A stretch of DNA of 64,000 nucleotides. It comes from JAEUNX01 sp034004685 (lineage in GTDB: Bacteria; Pseudomonadota; Gammaproteobacteria; Burkholderiales; Rhodocyclaceae). Below are positions 17,656 through 26,612 of this stretch, in pieces. Numbering within the stretch: the first letter of the stretch is position 1; every line of letters starts with the position of its first letter. The DNA lies in contig JAVEWG010000011.1 of the NCBI GenBank assembly GCA_034004685.1, positions 1 through 64,000 on the forward strand, given 5' to 3'. A program made the translations under genes and the position numbers. The notes beneath the pieces were generated by a model that saw only the letters and a list, made by a program, of their open reading frames with translations, did no database searches and was not told the origin of the DNA.

Positions 17656-18227
17656 GGCAGCGCGACCCCTTCCTGGCGCAGCATGCGGGCCAGGGCAATC
17701 AGGGGTAGGCCCACCAGGGCGGTCGGGTCGTCGCCGGACAGGGCGTCGAGGAGGGTGATGCCCAGGGCTTCCGACTTGGCGCTGCCCGCGCAATCCAGGG
17801 GCATCTCCTGGTCCACGTAGCGCACGATCTCGTCCCGGGTCAGGTGGCGGAACCGCACCCGGGTGGGAATTCCTTCGCAGGAGAAATGCCCGCTACGGGT
17901 GTTGAGCACCGCCAGCCCGGTGTGGAAGACCACGGTTTTGCCGCTCATCCGGGTCAGCTGCTCGATGGCGCGCTCCACCGTGCCCGGCTTGCCGAAGCAT
18001 TCGCTGCCGAGATAGGCCACCTGGTCGCTGCCGATGATGAGGGCGTCCGGGTGGGCCTGGGCCACTGCGCGGGCCTTTTCCAGGGCCAGGCGTTCGGCGG
18101 TGGCGGCGGGATGTTCCCCGGCCAGGGGGCTTTCATCGGTTTCCGGTCGGGCGGTGACGAAGGGAAGGCGGAAGCGTTCCAGGAGTTCGCGGCGGTAAAC
18201 CGAGGTGGAAGCAAGGACGATCTGCAT
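17652..18227 (-). CDS. Maf-family nucleotide pyrophosphatase (YceF type)
   Basis: This 191-residue Maf/Ham1-fold enzyme hydrolyses non-canonical nucleoside triphosphates. It has the N-terminal LASTSVYRRELLERF motif, SDQVAYLG and CAGSAKSEALGI. The CAGS-KSE-LGI form is typical of the YceF subgroup (m7GTP pyrophosphatase) rather than the YhdE subgroup (dTTP/UTP). I chose the ATG at 18227 (MQIVLASTS); an earlier in-frame start at 18275 would add 16 non-conserved residues. The region just upstream holds the divergent yceD promoter. Confidence 0.88.
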   Translation of the reverse strand: MQIVLASTSVYRRELLERFRLPFVTARPETDESPLAGEHPAATAERLALEKARAVAQAHPDALIIGSDQVAYLGSECFGKPGTVERAIEQLTRMSGKTVVFHTGLAVLNTRSGHFSCEGIPTRVRFRHLTRDEIVRYVDQEMPLDCAGSAKSEALGITLLDALSGDDPTALVGLPLIALARMLRQEGVALP

Positions 18228-18268
18228 GGGTGAGATTTCCAGACCCGGCCGGGAAAGGTGGGTCGTCT

Positions 18269-18297
18269 TTGACACGGAGGGGGCAAAATCATATCAT
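18269..18297 (+). promoter_or_regulatory. Sigma-70 promoter of the yceD-rpmF-plsX-fab cluster
   Basis: A perfect TTGACA (18269-18274) and TATCAT (18292-18297) are separated by 17 bases. The expected start site (about 18303-18305) is only 2-4 bases before the yceD ATG at 18307. Confidence 0.75.
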
Positions 18298-18306
18298 TCC
18301 GCTCTT

Positions 18307-18810
18307 ATGTCGCAAGAAAGCCTGGTGGTTGATCCCTTCGAGTTTGCCCGCGATGGTCGGCGGTTCGATCGGTCGCTGGCGGTCGCGGCCTTTTCCCGGC
18401 TTGCCGGGGAGGTGGCGCGGCAAGCCGGGAGTCTGCGGGTGGTGTTGCAGGGCGAGCAGGGGCGGGATGGCAAGTTCTACCTCCTCGTGAGCGTGGAAGG
18501 TAGCCTGTGGCTGAGGTGTCAGCGCTGTCTGGAGCCGATGGAGTGGCCCTGCTCCCTGTCCGCGCGCTGGCTGCTGGTGCCCAAGGGGCAGCTCATCCCC
18601 GATGAAGAGCTCGAGGAAGAGGCTTTCGATGCAGTGGAGGTGGAGAGCCGGCAGGATTTGATTGCCCTGGTGGAGGATGAAATCCTCCTGGGCTTGCCGG
18701 TGTCGCCCCGTCATGACGTTTGTGCGGCCCCCTCGCCTGTCGCGGGGGAGTCAAGGGAATCGCCTTTCGCCGGGCTCGCCAGCTTGCGCGGTGCAAAGGG
18801 TTCGGTGTAG
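18307..18810 (+). CDS. yceD: DUF177 / YceD-family protein
   Basis: This 167-residue protein of PF02620 always lies just upstream of rpmF. YceD proteins are linked to 23S rRNA accumulation and ribosome biogenesis. A metal-site-like RCQRCLEPM motif lies near residues 74-82 and a further cysteine follows PRHDVC. An acidic EELEEEAF segment sits in the middle. The ATG at 18307 gives MSQESLVVDPFEFAR, and there is no purine-rich ribosome binding site before it, consistent with an almost leaderless mRNA from the promoter at 18269-18297. Confidence 0.88.
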   Translation: MSQESLVVDPFEFARDGRRFDRSLAVAAFSRLAGEVARQAGSLRVVLQGEQGRDGKFYLLVSVEGSLWLRCQRCLEPMEWPCSLSARWLLVPKGQLIPDEELEEEAFDAVEVESRQDLIALVEDEILLGLPVSPRHDVCAAPSPVAGESRESPFAGLASLRGAKGSV

Positions 18811-18835
18811 GCATTTGAGTATTCAGGAGTCGTAA

Positions 18836-19015
18836 ATGGCTGTTCAGCAAAACAAGAAGTCCCCCTCCAAGCGCGGCATGCATCGCGCCCATGATTTTTT
18901 GACCAACCCCCCCCTGGCGGTGGAACCCACCACGGGTGAGGTGCACCTGCGTCATCACATCAGCCCGAACGGTTTCTACCGCGGCAAGAAGGTCGTCAAG
19001 ACCAAGGGTGAGTAA
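18836..19015 (+). CDS. rpmF: 50S ribosomal protein L32
   Basis: This 59-residue ribosomal protein (MAVQQNKKSPSKRGMHRAHD...) has the usual length and basic N-terminus of L32. The zinc-binding cysteines of some L32 forms are absent, which is common in proteobacteria. The ribosome binding site is AGGAG, 7 bases before the ATG. It lies 25 bases after yceD and is followed by a strong hairpin that may partly separate it from plsX. Confidence 0.95.
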   Translation: MAVQQNKKSPSKRGMHRAHDFLTNPPLAVEPTTGEVHLRHHISPNGFYRGKKVVKTKGE

Positions 19016-19020
19016 GGCTT

Positions 19021-19064
19021 GCGAAAGTGCGGCGCGGCGCCAGAGGGCGTTGCGCCGTTTTCGC
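19021..19064 (+). terminator. Terminator or attenuator between rpmF and plsX
   Basis: CGGCGCGGCGCC (19030-19041) pairs with GGCGTTGCGCCG (19046-19057) over 12 base pairs with two G-T pairs. An AGAG loop closes it, TTTT follows, and outer GCGAAA/TTTCGC arms add to the stem. Because plsX follows 45 bases later without a clear promoter, partial read-through would let ribosomal protein and lipid genes be expressed at different levels. Confidence 0.6.
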
Positions 19065-19109
19065 TCGTCCTTGCCTTTTGAATTGCTCCCAAGCGCGTGC
19101 GGATAGCTG

Positions 19110-20123
19110 ATGAACGTGACTGTCGCCATTGATTGCATGGGGGGGGACCACGGTCCGTCGGTCACCGTGCCGGCGGCGGTGGCCTTCCTGGCCGCCGACC
19201 CGGCCGCCCGGGTCATTCTGGTGGGGCGCCCGGACGCGGTTCAGGCTCCCTTCGAGGAAGTCCGCGCCAGATTCGGGGAACGGGTGTCCTTCCAGCCGGC
19301 TGGTGAAGTGGTGGGCATGGACGAGGCGCCGGCTCAAGCCTTGCGCGCCAAGAAGGATTCGTCCCTGCGGGTGGCGGTGGATCTGGTCAAGACCGGCCGG
19401 GCCTCCGCCGTGGTCTCGGCGGGCAATACCGGTGCACTGATGGCCATTTCCCGCTTCGTCCTGAAGACCCTGCCGGGCATCGATCGGCCCGCCATCTGTA
19501 CCATCCTGCCCGCCATGAACGGGCGGACCTACGTCCTGGATCTGGGGGCGAACGTGGATTGCGGGGCGGAGCATCTGCTCCAGTTCGGCATCATGGGCGC
19601 CATGCTGGTGTCGGCGGTGGAGCACCTGGAGCGGCCGTCGGTGGGCCTCCTCAACATCGGGGAGGAGGCGATCAAGGGCAGCGAGGTGGTCAAGCGGGCG
19701 TCGGATCTCCTGCGGGACAGTGGCCTTCACTTCGTCGGCAACGTGGAAGGCGACGACATCTACAAGGGCACCACCGACGTGGTGGTGTGCGATGGTTTCG
19801 TGGGCAATGTGGCCCTCAAGACTTCAGAGGGTCTGGCCCAGATGTTGTCCACCATTCTCAAGGATGAATTTTCCCGGACCTGGCTGACCAAGCTGATGGC
19901 CTTGCTGGCGTTGCCGGTTCTCAAGCATTTCAAGGAACGGGTGGATCACCGCCGTTACAACGGCGCGGTCCTCCTGGGTCTGCGGGGCGTGGTGGTGAAG
20001 AGCCACGGCTCGGCCGATGCCTTTGCCTTCGAGCAGGCCATTCGCCGGGCCGCCGAGGCCGCCGGCAATCAACTCATTGAGCGCATTACTGAACGCATGG
20101 CAGTGCGGGAGGCAGTGGCATGA
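19110..20123 (+). CDS. plsX: Phosphate acyltransferase
   Basis: PlsX makes acyl-phosphate from acyl-ACP, the first committed donor for phospholipid synthesis with PlsY. The 337-residue peripheral membrane enzyme has IDCMGGDHGP near the N-terminus, SAGNTGALMA, and DGFVGNVALKTSEG. Its stop overlaps the fabH start by four bases (ATGA), coupling phospholipid and fatty-acid synthesis. Confidence 0.95.
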   Translation: MNVTVAIDCMGGDHGPSVTVPAAVAFLAADPAARVILVGRPDAVQAPFEEVRARFGERVSFQPAGEVVGMDEAPAQALRAKKDSSLRVAVDLVKTGRASAVVSAGNTGALMAISRFVLKTLPGIDRPAICTILPAMNGRTYVLDLGANVDCGAEHLLQFGIMGAMLVSAVEHLERPSVGLLNIGEEAIKGSEVVKRASDLLRDSGLHFVGNVEGDDIYKGTTDVVVCDGFVGNVALKTSEGLAQMLSTILKDEFSRTWLTKLMALLALPVLKHFKERVDHRRYNGAVLLGLRGVVVKSHGSADAFAFEQAIRRAAEAAGNQLIERITERMAVREAVA

Positions 20124-21085
20124 CCTATGCACGGATAACCGGTACCGGCAGCTACCTGCCTGGGGCACCGGTCAGCAATGATGATCTGGTGGCACGGGGG
20201 ATCGATACCTCCAATGACTGGATCGTGGAACGGACCGGAATCCACGCACGCCACCTGGCGGAGCCGGGCCAGACCGCCAGCGACCTGGCCCTGGAGGCGT
20301 CCAAGCGCGCCCTGGAAAGCGCCGGCCGGCAGCCCAATGACGTGGATCTGGTGATCGTCGCCACGTCCACGCCGGATTTCATTTTTCCCAGTACCGCGGC
20401 CCTGTTGCAGGCCAAGCTCGGGATCACCAGCGGCGGCGCGGCATTCGACGTGCAGGCGGTGTGCAGCGGGTTTGTCTATGCCCTGTCCATCGCGGAAAAG
20501 TTCATCAAATCGGGTAGCCACCGCTGTGCCCTGGTGGTGGGGGCGGAAGTTTTCTCCCGCATCCTGGACTGGAATGACCGGGGTACCTGTGTGCTGTTCG
20601 GCGACGGTGCCGGTGCCTGTCTCCTGGAGGCTTCTGATCGCCCCGGCCTGCTGGCGACCGCCCTTCACGCCGATGGCCAGCACAACGGCATTCTTTGCGT
20701 GCCCGGCACGGTGGCTGGCGGTCAGGTGACGGGCGACCCCTTCCTGCGCATGGACGGCCAGGCGGTATTCAAGTTCGCGGTGAAGGTGTTGGGCGAAGTG
20801 GCCGGAGAAGTGCTCGCCAGCGCCCAGGTTCCCGTCGAATCGGTGGACTGGCTGATTCCCCATCAGGCCAACATCCGCATCCTGCAGGCCACCGCCAAGC
20901 GTCTTGGGGTGCCCATGGAAAAAGTGCTGGTGACGGTGGACCGTCACGGCAACACCTCGGCGGCCTCCGTGCCTTTGGCTCTGGACATAGCGGTACGGGA
21001 TGGGCGTGTCCAGCGCGGTCAGCGACTCCTCCTCGAAGGGGTCGGCGGCGGATTTACCTGGGGCGCTGCCCTGCTCGACTTCTGA
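20120..21085 (+). CDS. fabH: 3-oxoacyl-ACP synthase III
   Basis: FabH condenses acetyl-CoA with malonyl-ACP to start fatty-acid synthesis. The 321-residue protein has the catalytic Cys115 in QAVCSGFVYA, His in IPHQANIRI and Asn in RHGNTSAAS. It starts inside the plsX stop codon and is followed by fabD. Confidence 0.95.
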   Translation: MTYARITGTGSYLPGAPVSNDDLVARGIDTSNDWIVERTGIHARHLAEPGQTASDLALEASKRALESAGRQPNDVDLVIVATSTPDFIFPSTAALLQAKLGITSGGAAFDVQAVCSGFVYALSIAEKFIKSGSHRCALVVGAEVFSRILDWNDRGTCVLFGDGAGACLLEASDRPGLLATALHADGQHNGILCVPGTVAGGQVTGDPFLRMDGQAVFKFAVKVLGEVAGEVLASAQVPVESVDWLIPHQANIRILQATAKRLGVPMEKVLVTVDRHGNTSAASVPLALDIAVRDGRVQRGQRLLLEGVGGGFTWGAALLDF

Positions 21086-21126
21086 TCGGCCCGATAGCGG
21101 TCGATCCATCTCAAGTAGAGGGAAAC

Positions 21127-22059
21127 ATGACCTTTGCACTCGTATTTCCGGGGCAGGGTTCCCAGTCGGTGGGCATGATGGCCGCCTATGGGGATCTGCC
21201 GGTGATTCGTCAGACCTTCGCCGAGGCTTCCGATGCCCTCGGGGAGGACTTGTGGCAGATGGTGGCCGAGGGGCCAGCCGAGCGTCTGGCCCTCACGGTC
21301 AATACCCAGCCCCTGATGCTAGCCGCCGGCGTAGCGGTGTATCGCGCCTGGCGGGAAGCCGGCGGACCAGTGCCGGCCCTGGTGGCAGGCCACAGCCTCG
21401 GGGAATATTCGGCCCTGGTGGCAGCGGGGGCCCTGGCCTTCGCCGATGCGGTGCCCTTGGTTCGCCTGCGGGCCCAGGCCATGCAGGAGGCAGTTCCCGC
21501 CGGTGAAGGGGCCATGGCCGCCCTGATGGGGCTGGATGTGGACGCGGTCCGCGCCGCCTGTGCCGAAGCGGCCCAGGGCGAGGTGGTGGAAGCCGCCAAC
21601 TTGAACGCGCCAGGCCAGATCGCCATCGCCGGTACCAAGGCAGCGGTGGAGCGGGCCATTGAGGCGGCCAAGGCCCGGGGCGCCAAAAGGGGCGTCATGC
21701 TGCCGGTGAGCGCGCCGTTTCATTGCGCCCTGATGAAACCCGCCGCTGAGCGCCTGAAGGCCCGGCTGGTGGATATTCCGGTGAGCGCTCCCCGGATTCC
21801 CGTGCTCAACAACGTGGATGTGGCCGTCTATGACGATCCCGACCGCATCCGGGATGCTCTGGTGCGCCAGGCCTATTCCTCGGTGCGCTGGATCGAGTCG
21901 GTGCAGGCCATGGCCGCCCGCGGTATCCGCCAGGTGTACGAATGCGGTCCGGGCAAGGTTCTGGCTGGCATGACCAAGCGGATCGAAGGGAGTCTGACGG
22001 GTGGCGCCATTGCCGATGCGGCGGGGCTCCAGCAGGCGCTTGAAGCGGTGAGGTCCTGA
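21127..22059 (+). CDS. fabD: Malonyl-CoA:ACP transacylase
   Basis: FabD loads malonyl groups onto ACP. The 310-residue enzyme begins MTFALVFPGQGSQSVGM and has the nucleophile Ser90 in GHSLGEYSALVAAG and a VSAPFHCALM segment with the catalytic His. The ATG at 21127 has GAGGGAAA in front. It ends one base before the fabG start. Confidence 0.95.
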   Translation: MTFALVFPGQGSQSVGMMAAYGDLPVIRQTFAEASDALGEDLWQMVAEGPAERLALTVNTQPLMLAAGVAVYRAWREAGGPVPALVAGHSLGEYSALVAAGALAFADAVPLVRLRAQAMQEAVPAGEGAMAALMGLDVDAVRAACAEAAQGEVVEAANLNAPGQIAIAGTKAAVERAIEAAKARGAKRGVMLPVSAPFHCALMKPAAERLKARLVDIPVSAPRIPVLNNVDVAVYDDPDRIRDALVRQAYSSVRWIESVQAMAARGIRQVYECGPGKVLAGMTKRIEGSLTGGAIADAAGLQQALEAVRS

Positions 22060-22060
22060 C

Positions 22061-22810
22061 ATGAGTTTGGAGCTGGAAGGTCAAATCGCCCTGGTGACCG
22101 GGGCTTCCCGAGGGATTGGCCGGGCCATTGCCCTGGAGTTGGGTCGGCGCGGTGCCACGGTCGTCGGAACGGCGACGTCGTCCGCCGGTGCCACCGATAT
22201 TGGCAAGGGCCTGGAGGCGGCGGGTGTCCGGGGGGCAGGATTGGCCCTGGATGTCACGGACGCGGCGGCCTGTGAGGCTTTGGTTGCCGAGGTGGAAAAG
22301 CAGTTCGGATCGGTGGCGATCCTGGTCAACAACGCGGGCATTACCCGGGATAACCTGGCCATGCGGATGAAGGACGAGGACTGGGACGCGGTGGTGGATA
22401 CCAACCTCAAGGCGGTGTTCCGCATGTCCCGCCTGGTGATGCGGGGAATGATGAAGGCCCGGGGCGGGCGCATCATCAACATCACCTCGGTGGTGGGCAG
22501 TTCCGGCAACCCTGGGCAGGCCAACTATGCCGCCGCCAAGGCCGGCGTGGCCGGCATGACCCGCGCGCTGGCCCGTGAATTGGGTAGCCGCAACATCACG
22601 GTAAACTGCGTGGCACCAGGCTTCATCGATACCGACATGACCCGGGCCTTGCCCGAGGCGAGCCGGGATGCCCTTCTGGGGGGAATCGCCCTCGGACGCC
22701 TGGGGCAGCCCGAGGAGATCGCGGCGGCGGTGGCCTTCCTGGCCTCCCCCGGGGCGGCTTACATCACCGGTACCACCTTGCATGTCAATGGCGGTATGTA
22801 CATGGCCTGA
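22061..22810 (+). CDS. fabG: 3-oxoacyl-ACP reductase
   Basis: This NADPH-dependent short-chain reductase does the first reduction of each elongation round. The 249-residue protein has TGASRGIG at 13-20, NNAG at 90-93 and the S143-Y156-K160 catalytic set, with the C-terminal GTTLHVNGGMYM typical of FabG. It begins one base after fabD. Confidence 0.95.
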   Translation: MSLELEGQIALVTGASRGIGRAIALELGRRGATVVGTATSSAGATDIGKGLEAAGVRGAGLALDVTDAAACEALVAEVEKQFGSVAILVNNAGITRDNLAMRMKDEDWDAVVDTNLKAVFRMSRLVMRGMMKARGGRIINITSVVGSSGNPGQANYAAAKAGVAGMTRALARELGSRNITVNCVAPGFIDTDMTRALPEASRDALLGGIALGRLGQPEEIAAAVAFLASPGAAYITGTTLHVNGGMYMA

Positions 22811-22841
22811 TTCGTCACGCAATGGCGAAACGGCAACAGTT

Positions 22842-22850
22842 TGGTAGAAT
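22842..22850 (+). promoter_or_regulatory. Candidate extended -10 promoter of acpP
   Basis: TGGTAGAAT fits an extended -10 (TGn followed by TAGAAT) 43 bases before the acpP ATG. The -35 region is poor. An extra promoter would fit the high demand for acyl carrier protein. Confidence 0.4.
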
Positions 22851-22892
22851 GCATCGGTTTGTACCCTCACATTTTTGGGAAGGAGTTATTTC

Positions 22893-23132
22893 ATGGAGAA
22901 CATCGAACAGCGCGTCAAGAAGATTGTCGCCGAGCAACTCGGTGTGAACGAGTCCGAAATCAAGATTGAGTCCTCGTTCGTGGATGATCTCGGCGCCGAT
23001 TCGCTGGACACCGTGGAACTGGTGATGGCCCTCGAGGAAGAGTTCGAGTGCGAGATTCCCGACGAGGAAGCCGAGAAGATCACCAACGTGCAGCAAGCGG
23101 TCGACTACGTCACCGCACACCTGAAGCAGTAA
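22893..23132 (+). CDS. acpP: Acyl carrier protein
   Basis: This 79-residue acidic carrier has the phosphopantetheine site Ser37 in GADSLDTVELVM. The ATG at 22893 is preceded by AAGGAGTT. It carries acyl chains for the surrounding fab genes and plsX. It is activated by AcpS, encoded in this window at 37141-37518. Confidence 0.97.
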   Translation: MENIEQRVKKIVAEQLGVNESEIKIESSFVDDLGADSLDTVELVMALEEEFECEIPDEEAEKITNVQQAVDYVTAHLKQ

Positions 23133-23245
23133 GCATTTTTCCGCGAGGCTGTTCGCTGGGTTTCTCCCGTCGGCGGTCAAACGCCGGCGGATTGGGTCCG
23201 GTGGCAGCCTCAAAATTTTTCTACTGACTGTTTTCGGAGTTGCCC

Positions 23246-24481
23246 GTGTCGCGTCGTAGAGTCGTGGTCACCGGTCTGGGACTGATTTCTCCGGTCGGCA
23301 ATACTGTTCCCGAAGCCTGGGAAAACCTGATCGCCGGTAAGAGCGGCATCGGGACCATCACCCGCTTTGACGCTTCCGCCTTTCCGGTGCGGATCGCCGG
23401 TGAGGTCAAGAATTTCGATGTCACCGCCTATCTGTCCGCCAAGGAAGCCCGGCGGATGGACATCTTCATCCATTATGGGATGGCGGCCGGTATCCAGGCC
23501 GTGCGGGATTCCGGCCTTGAGGTCACCGAGCAGAACGCCGAGCGGATTGGCGTGAATATCGGTTCCGGCATCGGTGGTCTGCCGATGATCGAGGAAACCC
23601 ATAACGATTACTTGACCGGCGGGCCCCGCAAGATTTCACCCTTCTTCATTCCCGGCACCATCAGCAACATGATCTCGGGCAATCTGTCCATCATGTTTGG
23701 CATGAAGGGGCCCAACATCGCGGTGGTGACGGCCTGTACCACCGGCCTCCATGCCATCGGCCTGTCTGCCCGGATGATCGAGTACGGTGACGCCGATGTG
23801 ATGGTGTGTGGCGGCGCCGAATCCACCGTGATGAGCTTGGCGGTTGGTGGCTTTGCCTCGGCCAAGGCCCTGTCCACCCGTAATGACGATCCGGCCACCG
23901 CCTCCCGTCCCTGGGACAAGGACCGGGACGGTTTCGTCCTGGGTGAGGGCGCCGGCGTCATGGTCCTGGAGGAATATGAACACGCCAAGAAGCGTGGCGC
24001 CAGGATTTACGCCGAGTTGGCGGGCTTCGGCATGAGCGGGGATGCTTACCATATGACTGCCCCGGATACCGACGGTCCCCGGCGCAGCATGGTGAACGCG
24101 CTGCGCAACGCGGGCGTCAATCCGGATGGGGTGCAGTACCTGAACGCCCACGGTACATCTACCCCCCTGGGGGACAAGAACGAAACCGATGCCATCAAGC
24201 TGGCCTTCGGGGTGGATCTGGCCAAGCAACTGGTGGTGAATTCCACCAAATCCATGACCGGGCATCTGTTGGGTGGCGCGGGCGGCCTGGAGTCGGTGTT
24301 TACCGTGCTGGCCGTCCATCATCAGGTTTCGCCGCCCACCATCAACATCTTTGAACAGGATCCGGAGTGCGATCTCGACTACTGTGCCAATGAGGCGCGG
24401 CAGATGAAGATCGACGTGGCGATGAAGAATAACTTCGGCTTCGGGGGCACCAACGGTACGCTGGTGTTCCGCCGGACCTGA
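23246..24481 (+). CDS. fabF: 3-oxoacyl-ACP synthase II
   Basis: This elongating condensing enzyme has 411 residues. Catalytic Cys164 lies in VTACTTGLHAIG, with His in LNAHGTSTPLGD and SMTGHLLGGAG. I chose the GTG at 23246 (MSRRRVVVTG) because GGAG sits 6 bases upstream; a TTG two codons earlier is possible. It ends the fatty-acid cluster. Confidence 0.95.
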   Translation: MSRRRVVVTGLGLISPVGNTVPEAWENLIAGKSGIGTITRFDASAFPVRIAGEVKNFDVTAYLSAKEARRMDIFIHYGMAAGIQAVRDSGLEVTEQNAERIGVNIGSGIGGLPMIEETHNDYLTGGPRKISPFFIPGTISNMISGNLSIMFGMKGPNIAVVTACTTGLHAIGLSARMIEYGDADVMVCGGAESTVMSLAVGGFASAKALSTRNDDPATASRPWDKDRDGFVLGEGAGVMVLEEYEHAKKRGARIYAELAGFGMSGDAYHMTAPDTDGPRRSMVNALRNAGVNPDGVQYLNAHGTSTPLGDKNETDAIKLAFGVDLAKQLVVNSTKSMTGHLLGGAGGLESVFTVLAVHHQVSPPTINIFEQDPECDLDYCANEARQMKIDVAMKNNFGFGGTNGTLVFRRT

Positions 24482-24495
24482 CCGGGGGCGGAGGC

Positions 24496-24948
24496 TTGCG
24501 CTATCCGCGCGAGATCATCCTCCGATCCTCGGCACGACTGATGGCCGCCCTGTGGGGCGGCCATTTTTTCTTGGGTTTGGCGTTGCTGGCGGAGGGCTTG
24601 CCGGTTCCCTTGGTTTTTGCTGGCGCGCTGGGGCTGTTGGTCTCGGCGCTGATGGCCCATGGGCGGGCGCGGCGCTTGGCCGGGATGCGTCTGGACCTCC
24701 GGGAGGATGGTAGCCTGCATGTTGCTGGGTCCGAGGGGCCGGGACTAGACGCTCGGCCTTCCTCCGCCACGGTGGATCTGGGGTGGGCGATCTGGTTGGG
24801 CTGGCGGGCGGAGGGGCCGGGCAGTAGGCGTCAATCGGAGATCATCCTTCTGCTGCCTGATGGGATGGGTCCCGCGGATTGGCGGGCGTTGCGGATCTGG
24901 TTGCGCTTCAAGGTCCGCAGCGAGCCCGGGGTGGCTAAGGGGTCTTGA
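24496..24948 (+). CDS. YgfX-like small membrane protein
   Basis: This 150-residue protein starts with TTG at 24496, preceded by GGAGG only three bases away. Two membrane segments lie at about residues 15-50 (LMAALWGGHFFLGLALL; VPLVFAGALGLLVSALM). The C-terminal IILLLPDGMGPADWRALRIWLRF is the signature of the YgfX/CptA family (PF07254). In E. coli YgfX pairs with SdhE (YgfY), but no sdhE lies here. It is convergent with nadB and overlaps its 3' end by 14 bases. The family call is from motif pattern only. Confidence 0.65.
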   Translation: MRYPREIILRSSARLMAALWGGHFFLGLALLAEGLPVPLVFAGALGLLVSALMAHGRARRLAGMRLDLREDGSLHVAGSEGPGLDARPSSATVDLGWAIWLGWRAEGPGSRRQSEIILLLPDGMGPADWRALRIWLRFKVRSEPGVAKGS

Positions 24949-26521
24949 GGCGGGGGCGCAGCAGGGTCCTGCGCGCTACCGGCAGGGTTTCCGGGTAGTC
25001 CAGGCTGCGGTGCAGGCCCCGGCTTTCCTTGCGCTGGAGGGCGCAGCGGACGATGAGGTCGGCCGCTACCACCAGATTGCGCAACTCCACCAGATCATTG
25101 CTGACCCTGAAATTGGCGTAGAACTCGTTGATTTCCCGGCTCAACAGGCGAATGCGGTGCTGGGCCCGTTGCAGCCGCTTGGTGGTGCGCACGATGCCCA
25201 CGTAGTCCCACATGAAACGGCGAAGTTCTTCCCAGTTGTGGGAGATGACGATTTCTTCGTCGGCATCGGTGACCCGGCTCTCATCCCACTCCGGGGCCTG
25301 GGGCACGGCATGGCTTGGCTGGGCCAGGATGTCCTTGGCCGCTGCCTCAGCGAAGACCACGCATTCCAGCAGGGAGTTGCTGGCCAGGCGGTTTGCGCCG
25401 TGGAGCCCGGTGCAGGAGGACTCTCCCACCACATACAGGTGAGGGATGTCGGTGCGGGCCGCCAGGTCGGTGATGACGCCGCCACAGGTGTAGTGGGCGG
25501 CCGGAACCACCGGAATCGGATCCCGGGTGATGTCGATGCCCAGTTCCAGGCAGCGGGCATGGATGTTTGGAAAGTGGCTGGTGAGAAAGTCGGCGGGCTT
25601 GTGGGTGATGTCCAGGTATACGCAATCCAGGCCCCGTTTTTTCATCTCGAAATCGATGGCGCGGGCCACGATGTCCCGGGGAGCCAGCTCCGCCCGGGGG
25701 TCGTGGTTGGGCATGAAGCGGGTGCCGTCGGGCAGGCGCAAGAGGCCCCCTTCGCCCCGTACTGCTTCCGAGATCAGGAAGGACTTGGCCTGGGGGTGGT
25801 ACAGGCAGGTGGGGTGAAACTGGATCAACTCCATATTGGCCACCCGGCAACCGGCTCGCCAGGCCATGGCGATACCATCGCCGGTGGCGGTGTCGGGGTT
25901 GGTCGTATAGAGGTACACCTTGCCTGCCCCGCCGGTGGCGATGACTGTTTGGCGTGCCTGCAGGGTGAGGACCTTTTCGGCCTGGGGATCCAGGACATAG
26001 GCCCCGAGACAGCCCAGATCGGGCCGCCCGAGGCGGCGCCCGGTGATGAGGTCCACCGCGATGTGGTGTTCGAGGATGTGGATGTTGGGATGGGCGCGAA
26101 CTTGCGCGGTCAGCGTCTCTTGCACCGCCGCGCCGGTGGCGTCGGCAACGTGGAAGATGCGGCGATGGCTGTGGCCCCCTTCCCGGGTCAGGTGGTAACC
26201 CAGGGCGGAGGATTCGTCCCGGGTAAACGGCACGCCCCGGTCTATGAGCCACTGGATGGCGGACTGGCTATGCTCCACCACGAATCGGGTCGTGACGGGA
26301 TCGCAAAGCCCGGCGCCAGCGGTGAAGGTGTCCTGAACGTGGGATTCGACGCTGTCCGGGGCATCCTGCACGGCTGCGATACCCCCTTGGGCCCAGGCGC
26401 TGCTGCCATCCAGGAGTTCCCGCTTGGTGACCAGAGCGACCCGGCGGTGATCCGCAAGACGCAGGGCCAGGGATTGACCGGCCAGTCCGCTGCCGATAAT
26501 CAATACGTCAAAGGCTTCCAC
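24935..26521 (-). CDS. nadB: L-aspartate oxidase
   Basis: NadB oxidises aspartate to iminoaspartate, the first step of de novo NAD synthesis. The 528-residue flavoprotein has the FAD-binding GSGLAG at 10-15, SSAWAQGGIAAV at 40-51, a HYTCGGV loop and GLHGANRLASNSLLE. The C-terminal helical domain is complete. It is divergent from rpoE. The partners nadA and nadC are not in this window. Confidence 0.95.
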   Translation of the reverse strand: MEAFDVLIIGSGLAGQSLALRLADHRRVALVTKRELLDGSSAWAQGGIAAVQDAPDSVESHVQDTFTAGAGLCDPVTTRFVVEHSQSAIQWLIDRGVPFTRDESSALGYHLTREGGHSHRRIFHVADATGAAVQETLTAQVRAHPNIHILEHHIAVDLITGRRLGRPDLGCLGAYVLDPQAEKVLTLQARQTVIATGGAGKVYLYTTNPDTATGDGIAMAWRAGCRVANMELIQFHPTCLYHPQAKSFLISEAVRGEGGLLRLPDGTRFMPNHDPRAELAPRDIVARAIDFEMKKRGLDCVYLDITHKPADFLTSHFPNIHARCLELGIDITRDPIPVVPAAHYTCGGVITDLAARTDIPHLYVVGESSCTGLHGANRLASNSLLECVVFAEAAAKDILAQPSHAVPQAPEWDESRVTDADEEIVISHNWEELRRFMWDYVGIVRTTKRLQRAQHRIRLLSREINEFYANFRVSNDLVELRNLVVAADLIVRCALQRKESRGLHRSLDYPETLPVARRTLLRPRLKTP

Positions 26522-26612
26522 GGGCGTCGGAGATTCGAGTTGATCAATTCAAGAATATAACACTACCCCCTTGGCCGGGCGCCTTCCAGGGTTGGAAAGC
26601 CCTACCGCCGGC

